Below, one piece after another: positions 46,880-56,465 of a stretch of 64,000 nt of DNA. A program made the position numbers and the translations under genes. The notes beneath the pieces are model-generated. The model was not told where the DNA came from. It was given only the letters and a program-made list of their open reading frames with translations, and made no database searches. Location: positions 259,590,001 through 259,654,000 of the forward strand of contig CM032228.1 of assembly GCA_019009955.1 (NCBI GenBank), written 5' to 3'. The DNA comes from Riptortus pedestris (taxonomy: Eukaryota; Arthropoda; Insecta; Hemiptera; Alydidae). Numbering within the stretch: position 1 is the first letter of the stretch; every line of letters starts with the position of its first letter.

Positions 46880-48965
46880 TTACTCTTAAAGAACTGAAAC
46901 TCGCACTTACGAACACACGAGGCTCCACGCCAGGACAAGACGGAATAAGTTACAAAATGTTAAAAGAATTACCCGACTCTGCCCTTAACCATCTTGTGAG
47001 GTATTATAATCAAATTTATGAGAATCGGCTATATCCTGACTCTTGGCCTTAGACATTGAAAAGGCTTATGATACAGTTTGGCGTCGAAAAATTCTTACAA
47101 CCTTACTGGACTGGGGAATTGAAGGAAATATTTTTAATTTCATTAAAAATTATTTAAGAAATAGACATTTCAGAGTCGGGATTGGAACAACTCTTTCTGA
47201 TAGGTTCCTACGTGAAAACGGAGTACCACAAGGGGCTGTACTAAGTACTACCCTCTTAAACATTGCCATGAACTCAATTCATGAATATATTCCACCAACA
47301 GTAAAATTCTGCCTGTATGCTGACGATTTGTTTATTTACCATTGTTCTTGTTCCCATGACCAATCATGTTCCATTGTACAACAGCCGATAGTAAATTTAG
47401 AGAGCTGGTCATCTCACACTCGGATGAAGTTTTCATCTGGGAAATCTAAGAGTGTAATATTTACTAAAAGCAGGAATTCCCCAACTCCTAATTTTACCAT
47501 CTATAATCCCCCTATTCTAAATGTGGATAGTAATAAAATTTTAGGTCTAACATTTGATAAAAAAATTAACCTGGATACCCCACATTAAAGATCTTCTTAC
47601 AAGATGCAAGAAATCCTTGAATCTTTTAAGAATTGTAAGCAATACTAAGTGGGGTGCGGACAGATGCTCTATGCTACAACTCTATCGTGCCTACACCAGA
47701 TCTCTACAGGATTATGGCTGCATAGCATATTCATCGGCCCGTCCCAGAGTTCTAAAAATGTTAGATACTGTCCACAACACAGGTCTTCGCCTGGCTACAG
47801 GGGCAGTTAGGTCTAGTCCGGTAAACAGCATTTATGTGGAGGCTGGCGAACCACCCTTAGATCTCAGGAGGAAGAAACTATCTAGAAAATATGTCCTAAG
47901 ATCTAAATTCTTAAATACTCCATGCTCAACGTCAGTCCTACATAATACAGATTATAATAAATATTTGGTTTACCGAACTAGACCTAAGCCACGTTCTTAT
48001 AAGATATACATTTTACGCTACACAAATACCATTAGCAAACACGGGCATATACACTCTCCAGTTACTTCCATATCCTCCTTGGCGTATTCAAAATTTTACA
48101 ATAGACACATCTTTAGGAAAGTTTAAAAAATCCAACCCAACATCACAACACATGTACAGTGCCTATTTTAGGTCAGTATTGGGTGACAAGGCTAATAGTG
48201 TCTTTGCTTATACTGATGGCTCTAAGACAGCAAGTGGTACAGGCTCTGCTGCGATAGTTGGCTCCAATAATTACCAGCTAAAATTGACGCCTGTATCTAG
48301 CTCTTATACAGCTGAGCTTCAGGCCATCCTATTAGCCTTGTCAAGAGTCCAAAGCTGCCATAATGAAATAGTACTGTGCACAGATTCATTAAGCTCACTG
48401 CATACACTCAACAACATCTACTCGACAAATCCTTTGGCTATCAAAATTTTTGAACAATTTCACCGACTAAACTCTAGTAACACACAAATTAGTCTTTTAT
48501 GGTTACCTGGACATACAGACATTAAGGAAAGTACAGACATCGACAGATTAGCAAAGTGTACTGTAGACAAACCAGACATTGACATAAACTGTGCAGACCA
48601 CAAAGATGTATTAGCCGAATGCATTAAGGCACTACAAGAGCAGTGGCAGCAATCTTGGGATAACACACACGACAATAAACTAAGAGAAATAAAAAAATCG
48701 GTTAAGGAATAGCCATCAAGTAATAGGAGCACACGAAGAGAGGAAGTTGTGCTGACCAGACTACGCATTGGCCATTCCTTGCTGAGCCACGGACACTTCA
48801 TGACAAACAAGGACACACCGACTTGTAGACATTGCAACGAAACATTAGCTGTACATCACATATTGAGTAACTGTCGACGAAGAGACAATTTAGACATTCG
48901 ACATGACTTACAGGAACATTACACCGATAACAGTAATTACCTAGACACAATCATTAAACACCTAA
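46880..48965 (+). pseudogene. I-group non-LTR retrotransposon ORF2: RT, RNase H and zinc-knuckle tail
   Basis: A first piece, about 46,890-47,040, reads a PGQDGISYKMLKELP-type motif and YPDSW. It is then joined out of frame to motif A (LDIEKAYDTVW, 47,046). The palm continues with motif B (ENGVPQGAVLSTTL) and an intact YADD box (LYADDL). The frame shifts near 47,560 to the thumb (TKWGADRCSM, DYGCIAYSSAR, RLATGAVRSSP), then near 48,110 to RNase H with YTDGSK, AELQA, CTDSLSS and DIDRLAK. An in-frame TAG at 48,710-48,712 precedes the C-terminal knuckle (CRHCNETLAVHHILSNC). Relative to the family, RT motifs 1-2 are deleted between YPDSW and LDIEKAYD. The 3' end is cut by a family A copy at 48,966. 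Related to the 37.0-kb fragment. Confidence 0.93.
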
Positions 48966-49500
48966 AAGTCCGTCACGCAGGGGCTGCGAAACTAAGCAGA
49001 TTTCCCACGTAAAGTTATACAATAGAGAAATCTCCATACGAGCGCCGATCAATTACGGAACCAGCTTTTGGGGGGAACCATAGTTCGTCCGTTACACTTT
49101 ATAAAAATGCAAATATCTCGGTTAATTTTTAAGATAGAGAATAACTGTATATAACAATATTTATAGTAAATTTAATTAGAAAAAAGATTGGTTCTATACA
49201 ATTTTTCGATCTGACGTATAGTAACGGATATATATCGAATTTTCGAAAATCCCCCCTATAATCCCCCCTCCCACTGGTCTGATTTCAGCCGTTTACGAAC
49301 TTGATCTTCCTTTTTACATCAAACGATTAAATACCGAGTTTGGTGACGATTCAAGACAAAATTGCGGCCGCTAGAGTGTTAACAGACAAATATATATATA
49401 GCTTTGAACGGACCTCATTTTCGTCAACTCCTGGGTAGGATCGATGGACATTTGGCGAAATTTTTCAAAAATCGCGTTATGAGTACGACCTCAATAGCTA
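48966..49500 (-). mobile_element. Family A element, near-complete reversed copy
   Basis: GTCCGTCACGCAGGGGCTGC hairpin end, AAGCAGATTTCCC, ATTGGTTCTATACAATTTTTC, CCTCCCACTGGTCTGATTTC, GCGGCCGCTAGAGTG, a short TA tract (49,387-49,400), then TTGAACGGACCTCATTTTCG and GACCTCAATAGCTAAATTT. The last bases, where the terminal hairpin should be, run into a T-tract. No coding sequence. Confidence 0.82.
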
Positions 49501-49856
49501 AATTTTTTTTTTTTTTTTTTTTTTTTGGGTTTTCTCTTTGTCCTAATTTTTTTTTATGTATTCATTTCTTTGCTTTTCTCTTTTCCTTATTTTATTATTT
49601 TTATTTATTTCTCCCCCCCCCCAGTCGATCTTACATTTTCATATATATTATTTTCACCATCTTGATGTTTCCATACAATATTGTTTGTTTCTTATAAAAA
49701 TGGTATTCCAATGAACCTATCAAATACCATACAATAAATTACAGCTAAAAATTAAATGGCGTGTTAAATGCAGTAGAATGTATGTACTCATTAAGCTTTA
49801 CATGATAATGGCTTGGGAAAGAGGTCTTAAGAAGAGGATGCCTCCCCACCAATTTT
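49501..49856. other. T-rich low-complexity spacer between two inverted family A copies
   Basis: T26-like run, CT-rich stretch, C10 run near 49,612, then AT-rich sequence. No coding signal. Confidence 0.65.
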
Positions 49857-49982
49857 CAGCAGATTTCCCTTAAGGGAAATCAGCTATTGAGGTTGTACTC
49901 ATGAAGCGATTTTCGAATTTTTTTTTTCAAATGTCCATCGATCCTACCCAGGAGATGACGAAAATGAGGTCCGTTCAAAACA

Positions 49983-50020
<38 letters not shown>

Positions 50021-50094
50021 TTATTACAAATATATATACAATATAAAATATATATACAATATAATATATATTATATTATTGTTATATATATTAT

Positions 50095-50133
<39 letters not shown>

Positions 50134-50640
50134 CTGCTACCGCTCTAGTGGTCTGGTTGTGCTCTAGTGGTAATTTTTGACTTATCGTTACCAAACTTGA
50201 TATATAATCGTTTTATACCAAAAGAATGATCAAGATTGTTAACGGCTGAAATCGGACCAGGGGGAGAGGGGGGGGGTTCGAGGGGAGAATTTCGAAAATT
50301 CTTAATATCTCCGTTATTATGCGTCGGGTCGAAAAATTGTATAGAACCAATCTTATTGCAAATGTAATGTTCTATAAACGTTGTTATGTACATTTTTTTC
50401 ACTATCTTGATTATTTACTGCGATATTTGGATTTTTTTAGTTTTCGGTCTTCAGTAAAGCCCCACTCCTACTCATCTCATATTTTCAATATTCTATTATC
50501 TTCTGAATCACTTTATTCGAAGATTAAATACCAAATATTGTTCTCATTGAACTTTTACGTTTTGAGATAAATGCAAATTCGTGGCGCACTTGGGAAATCT
50601 GCTTAGTCAACGCAGCCCCTGCGTGACGGACTTTACTTTT
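49857..50640 (+). mobile_element. Family A element, most complete copy
   Basis: Starts at the hairpin GATTTCCCTTAAGGGAAATC, then GCTATTGAGGTTGTACTC, CATCGATCCTACCCAGGAG, GAGGTCCGTTCAAAAC, an expanded TA region (49,982-50,130), TTTGTCTGCTACCG, GTTAACGGCTGAAATC, CTCCGTTATTATGCGTCGGG and ATTGTATAGAACCAATC. It ends with GGGAAATCTGCTTAGTCAAC and an ACGCAGCCCCTGCGT hairpin. Length ~0.78 kb including TA. It is arranged head-to-head with the copy at 48,966-49,500. Confidence 0.82.
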
Positions 50641-51815
50641 GGAAATGGGTCGGGAAACTTGCTGTTATTGACCCACATCTCCATTCCCATATCCAGCAAT
50701 ATTCGAAATATAATGATTTATACAACACTTATTATTTTCTCTTTTAGTGGTGTTATATTCTCTTCCAGAAATAGTTTGTAAAATATTATAAATTATTTAA
50801 AGAAAACAATATTAAAGGGAATTGAAAGAGCTGGGAAGGTGTAGCCATTTACCTCTGCTAACTATCAACATTGATGCTTATATATTATTAGCTGTGATGT
50901 TTTTATTTATCTATCGTCATCACACCAAAGGTGATTTGCCCTGCCTAAGTCAAAAACTATTGAAAATGAAATAACGAAAGTAAAATGATAACAACAAGTA
51001 ACAATAAAAGATACCGAAAAAGAATGACAAATAACAAAAGTGAAATAGATAAACATTTTTTAAGTTAACATTACAAAAAAAAGTCGGTTGGTTATGAGCA
51101 TAGTTGGTGGATGATCAATTTGTAATGAATGGCTGAAAATGGCACAATAACATCTAAGCATTTAAAAAGTTCATCGATGAATGGAGGAAGAACAAAAATA
51201 AATAAATAAACATAACCAATCCCAGTTTTATCCCAACAACAATGGCATAAAGGAGCATTAGCGCTAGGAGCCAAGTAAAGAGAAATAAATAAAAGCAAGA
51301 TACCATCTCTTTTACGTAGGGCAGACTCACTCATTGAAGCGATCATGTAAGGGATGGAACTGGGGAAAGAAGACATTTGGCATTTTGCTATAGATCAGAT
51401 CACATTGGAACAGACTTTATTTAATCAACACCCTCCAATGAATATTCAAATCATTTGCCGCGGGCAAAAATTAAATTATATTCAAATGGGGATCTAGAGA
51501 GTCGGTGACGCTAAATGCCACCAATTATAAAATGGCATATCTTTGGCGATTCAATCCCACCACCTGATTAGATTTGGCCTCAATATTGATTTAAATCCAG
51601 CCTCTATGCTACTCTCTAGTAACCTTCGTCATCAGCTATAGTAAATACCGTTTAGGATGCCAAAGCTTAAATTAAAGCTCCAACTTTGCAACGAAATAGA
51701 TGAGATCCATTCAAAAGGTCCATCAAGATATTTTGAATTTTTAAATTAACCACTCCCCTCCTTTTTCAGACATGAACTAATATGACCTTTAGTAAATCAA
51801 ATAAAGGGTTGGAAC
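50641..51815. other. Spacer, no gene defended
   Basis: AT-rich. A minus-strand open stretch at 51,092-51,376 (94 codons, hydrophobic segments, CHCCWDKTG) has no recognised family and no supporting signals, so it is left unannotated. The region ends at the 25-bp array. Confidence 0.5.
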
Positions 51816-54214
51816 GCCAGTATAGGTGGTACTGTAGTAGGTTGTTGTAGGTGGTACTGTAGTAGGTTGTTGTAGGTGGTACTGTAGTAGGTTGTTGTAG
51901 GTGGTACTGTAGTAGGTTGTTGTAGGTGGTACTGTAGTAGGTTGTTGTAGGTGGTAATGTAGTAGGTTGTTGTAGGTGGTACCGTACGAGTAGTAGGTTG
52001 TTGTAGGTGGTACTGTAGTAGGTTGTTGTAGGTGGTACTGTAGTAGGTTGTTGTAGGTGGTACTGTAGTAGGTTGTTGTAGGTGGTACTGTAGTAGGTTG
52101 TTGTAGGTGGTACTGTAGTAGGTTGTTGTAGGTGGTACCGTAGTAGGTTGTTGTAGGTGGTACCGTAGTAGGTTGTTGTAGGTGGTACCGTAGTAGGTTG
52201 TTGTAGGTGGTACCGTAGTAGGTTGTTGTAGGTGGTACCGTAGTAGGTTGTTGTAGGTGGTACTGTAGTAGGTTGTTGTAGGTGGTACTGTAGTAGGTTG
52301 TTGTAGGTGGTACTGTAGTAGGTTGTTGTAGGTGGTACCGTAGTAGGTTGTTGTAGGTGGTACCGTAGTAGGTTGTTGTAGGTGGTACTGTAGTAGGTTG
52401 TTGTAGGTGGTACTGTAGTAGGTTGTTGTAGGTGGTACTGTAGTAGGTTGTTGTAGGTGGTACTGTAGTAGGTTGTTGTAGGTGGTACTGTAGTAGGTTG
52501 TTGTAGGTGGTACTGTAGTAGGTTGTTGTAGGTGGTACTGTAGTAGGTTGTTGTAGGTGGTACTGTAGTAGGTTGTTGTAGGTGGTACTGTAGTAGGTTG
52601 TTGTAGGTGGTACTGTAGTAGGTTGTTGTAGGTGGTACCGTAGTTGGTTGTTGTAGGTGGTACCGTAGTAGGTTGTTGTAGGTGGTACTGTAGTAGGTTG
52701 TTGTAGGTGGTACTGTAGTAGGTTGTTGTAGGTGGTACTGTAGTAGGTTGTTGTAGGTGGTAATGTAGTAGGTTGTTGTAGGTGGTACCGTAGTAGGTTG
52801 TTGTAGGTGGTACTGTAGTAGGTTGTTGTAGGTGGTACTGTAGTAGGTTGTTGTAGGTGGTACCGTAGTAGGTTGTTGTAGGTGGTACTGTAGTAGGTTG
52901 TTGTAGGTGGTACTTTAGTAGGTTGTTGTAGTTGGTACCGTAGTTGGTTGTTGTAGGTGGTACCGTAGTAGGTTGTTCTAGGTGGTACCGTAGTTGGTTG
53001 TTGTAGGTGGTACCGTAGTAGGTTGTTGTAGCTGGTACTGTAGTTGGTTGTTGTAGGTGGTACTGTAGTAGGTTGTTGTAGGTGGTACTGTAGTAGGTTG
53101 TTGTAGGTGGTACTGTAGTAGGTTGTTGTAGGTGGTACTGTAGTAGGTTGTTGTAGGTGGTACTGTAGTAGGTTGTTGTAGGTGGTACTGTAGTAGGTTG
53201 TTGTAGGTGGTACTGTAGTAGGTTGTTGTAGGTGGTACCGTAGTTGGTTGTTGTAGGTGGTACTGTAGTAGGTTGTTGTAGGTGGTACTGTAGTAGGTTG
53301 TTGTAGGTGGTACCGTAGTAGGTTGTTGTAGGTGGTACTGTAGTAGGTTGTTGTAGGTGGTACTGTAGTAGGTTGTTGTAGGTGGTACTGTAGTAGGTTG
53401 TTGTAGGTGGTACTGTAGTAGGTTGTTGTAGGTGGTACTGTAGTAGGTTGTTGTAGGTGGTACCGTAGTAGGTTGTTGTAGGTGGTACTTTGGTAGGTTG
53501 TTGTAGGTGGTACCGTAGTAGGTTGTTGTAGGTGGTACCGTAGTAGGTTGTTGTAGGTGGTACCGTAGTAGGTTGTTGTAGGTGGTACTGTAGTAGGTTG
53601 TTGTAGGTGGTACTGTAGTAGGTTGTTGTAGGTGGTACTGTAGTAGGTTGTTGTAGGTGGTACCGTAGTAGGTTGTTGTAGGTGGTACTGTAGTAGGTTG
53701 TTGTAGGTGGTACTGTAGTAGGTTGTTGTAGGTGGTACTGTAGTAGGTTGTTGTAGGTGGTACTGTAGTAGGTTGTTGTAGGTGGTACTGTAGTAGGTTG
53801 TTGTAGGTGGTAATGTAGTAGGTTGTTGTAGGTGGTACCGTAGTAGGTTGTTGTAGGAGGTACCGTAGTAGGTTGTTGTAGGTGGTACCGTAGTAGGTTG
53901 TTGTAGGTGGTACCGTAGTAGGTTGTTGTAGGTGGTACCGTAGTAGGTTGTTGTAGGTGGTACCGTAGTAGGTGGTACTGTAGTAGGTTGTTGTAGGTGG
54001 TACTGTAGTAGGTTGTTGTAGGTGGTACTGTAGTAGGTTGTTGTAGGTGGTACTGTAGTAGGTTGTTGTAGGTGGTAATGTAGTAGGTTGTTGTAGGTGG
54101 TACCGTAGTAGGTTGTTGGAGGTGGTACCGTAGTAGGTTGTTGTAGGTGGTACCGTAGTAGGTTGTTGTAGGTGGTACTGTAGTAGGTTGTTGTAGGTGG
54201 TACTGTAGTAGGTT
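51816..54214. repeat. 25-bp minisatellite, ~95 copies
   Basis: The unit GGTGGTACTGTAGTAGGTTG plus TTGTA repeats every 25 bp. The main variants are TACTG/TACCG/TAATG and GTAGTAGG/GTAGTTGG. A 10-bp insertion at about 51,985 (ACGAGTAGTA region) and a shortened unit at about 53,967 (GTAGTAGGTGG) are the only clear length changes. The minus strand is free of stops in all three phases of the 75-bp supercycle, so a long minus-strand frame runs through it and into R1-clade coding sequence. Confidence 0.97.
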
Positions 54215-55757
54215 GTTTTTGGGCCCAGGATGGAGCTGCGTAGCTCAGTAGAGGGACCAACAAAGCTTTATATAAAATGCTTCTGTTCTTATCAGTGATG
54301 CCCCAAGTATTACGTGCTATTGTCCTTAGGTGGTGAAATCGTCCGCTGACCGAATCCCGGAGATGAGAAGCGTGAGGGTTGAGATTTAACCTCTCCCCGA
54401 TGTGGACTCCTAGGTATACTACTCTGGCAGCAATTGAAGCCTGGTCTGACCTATTACCAACTTTGGGGGCCACCTATGACAATGATTTCCTTTTAACAAG
54501 ATGCTCTGTGTTTTCTGGTTATGAGTTGAAGTTTATTTTGAAAACACCAACTCTGTATAGTTTTAATGATCCGCTGGCCCTCCACTTCCAGCTCCTGCCT
54601 ACTATTTTCCTTAACTAAGCAGCACAGATCGTCTACATAAGCCGTAACGTCATGAGATCATAGCTGTTCTATTGCTTAAATAGCTCTTAAGCAATTAGTA
54701 TACATTTTCTGGGCACTGCCTTCTCCTGAGTGCTCTCAGGATGGATGGCCACCATAGATTATCAAAGGCCCCTGCGATATCAAATAGTATCCCCTAAACG
54801 TACTTTGTGTCGGAAATTTGCACGTTTTGGATCATATTTCGAATAGCTTCAGTGGTAGACCCCCCTTTTTTGCACCCAAATTGATCTGGCGATGCGTTGT
54901 TTTCAAAGATGCCCTTTAAACTGGCCACTATCAATCATTCTAATACTTTGCCCAAATGCGGAAGAAGGCTTATCGCACGATATCTTGACTCCATCTGTTC
55001 GCTTGATTTTAGAATTGCGATCACCTCGGCTTCTTTCCATTTCCGGGGGAAATATCCTACCTTCAGACAGGCTTTAAAGAGTTCTTGAGCCCGGGTTCTC
55101 AAAGCGTTCCCACCGTGCTTAATAACTGCAGCCTCAATCATATCCGGTCTAGGTGACTTAGAATTTCGTAGTTTATCGATGGCTATATCGGTATCTATGC
55201 TGTCCAATTCCGTAACATTTCCGGTCAGCAGAGGCTCTTCCTGCTCCCCCCTGGCTATTTGCTGCTCCTCTGTTTCGCACAATGTGGTGTCTTCTGGGAA
55301 CGCCTTTCTCAGGATTTCTGTTATGGTGTCTTTACAGGTTTGGGTGTAGCCTGTATTAGTGAGAACGGTCTTATAGAGATCCTTGAGCGGGATTTTTTGT
55401 GCTACCGTCTTATAATGTAGGCACCATACGTCCCTTGCCGACTCGCTTTCAACAAAGGTTTCCCAGCCTTTCTCTTTCGAGTTCTTGACCATTTTATGGA
55501 ATAGTTTATTTAGGTCGTAGTAATGGGCTTTTAACGTCTGACGTTCACTTGGGGTGCGAGATCTTTGAAAGATCCTCCGTGCTCTATTCTGGTTATTCTT
55601 AGCTCTAGTGAGATCCTCATTCCACCACGATACCATGCCTGGACTGGATCCTCTCAACCCAAGTACCTCGTAGGACGAAGTTGTAATGAAGCTGGATAAG
55701 TTGGCTACTGCAGCATCGATTCCATCTGGCGATTCTAACACATAGGTAGTCTCTCCC
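54215..55757 (-). pseudogene. R1-clade non-LTR retrotransposon ORF2, lacking its 3' part
   Basis: Read on the minus strand. A pre-RT linker contains WWNEDLTRAKNN and RARRIFQRSRT (about 55,600). The RT start has KSPRPDMIEAAVIKH (usual SPGPDGI) and PRKWKEAEVIAILK, then YRAISLLPHLGKVLE (about 54,950). After frame changes, motif A is IAGAFDNLWWPSIL (about 54,760) and the catalytic box is AYVDDL (about 54,630). The segment with motif B is deleted between SNRTAM and the catalytic box. The thumb is long and open (YLGVHIGERL, NTWGITDKNRSILYKALLVP, APSWAQK). Immediately after APSWAQK the sequence switches to the 25-bp array. The rest of ORF2 and the 3' UTR are absent, which is unusual because LINE truncation normally removes the 5' side. 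Confidence 0.92.
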
Positions 55758-55760
55758 CTT

Positions 55761-56210
55761 TCATTTAAACAGTTGTAGTGGTCTAAATATTGTGTCTGAA
55801 CTGGTGTGAGCTGTTCGTTTATAGTGTCTCCGTTGAATGACCGTTGTGTTATAGATCTCTATGTTTTCTAATATGCCTCATATCCGTCCTTTTGTTTGTC
55901 TGTGGAAGTGTTTCATACTCCATATTTGTAGGGTCGTGACAGTGATGGTTCAAATGGTTGGCCAAGTTAGAATCTCGTTTATTTAGTCTCAATGAGCGTA
56001 TGTGCTCCATAATACTCCATATTTGTAGGGTCGTGACAGTGATGGTTCAAATGGTTGGCCAAGTTAGAATCTCGTTTATTTAGTCTCAATGAGCGTATGT
56101 GCTCCATAATACTCCATATTTGTAGGGTCGTGACAGTGATGGTTCAAATGGCTGGCCAAGTTAGAATCTCGTTTATTTAGTCTCAATGAGCGTATGTGCT
56201 CCATAAAACT
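55761..56210 (-). pseudogene. Penelope-like element GIY-YIG C-terminal fragment containing a 97-bp triplication
   Basis: On the minus strand the segment EHIRSLRLNKRDSNLANHL, followed by an HHCHD block, corresponds to the EH..S.R...S.LA.H region of PLE GIY-YIG domains (compare AEHIKSLKK and AEHFWETNH at 45.6 kb). After a frameshift a second open piece reads GILENIEIYNTTVIQRRHYK and ends SSDTIFRPLQLFK with a TGA at 55,761-55,763, which fits a PLE C-terminus. The catalytic GIY and YIG boxes are not present. It abuts the R1-clade copy. Assignment rests on this partial motif. Confidence 0.6.
55917..56208. repeat. 97-bp tandem repeat, 3 copies
   Basis: ACTCCATATTTGTAGGGTCG occurs at 55,917, 56,014 and 56,111. 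Copies are nearly identical (one GGTTGGCC/GGCTGGCC difference). It lies inside the PLE-like coding fragment, and because 97 is not divisible by three each copy shifts the frame. Confidence 0.95.
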
Positions 56211-56465
56211 ATATCTAACAGTAAAGGCTGAAACTGAGCAATAAACTATTATAGTTAAAATTTAAAATCTTCAATAATCTAATTTGAGTGACTGTATTCT
56301 CCTACATTCTGCTAGATCGGATATTAACTGAGACTGAATTAGAAATTATATTTACATTTGGCTCTTGCTAAGAGACAAATAGATAATCAGGAATTTGCCA
56401 TCTGTGTCTTATTTATTCTCATTTGCATAAATATACTATTGGAGGAACTTGTGTCGAAACAATGT
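56211..56465. other. AT-rich spacer, nothing recognised
   Basis: Short unique stretch between the 97-bp and 60-bp arrays with no coding or repeat signature. Confidence 0.5.

Noticed and set aside
51092..51376. 94-codon minus-strand frame with hydrophobic segments
   Set aside because: No recognised family, no splice or polyadenylation context, and AT-rich surroundings; likely chance.
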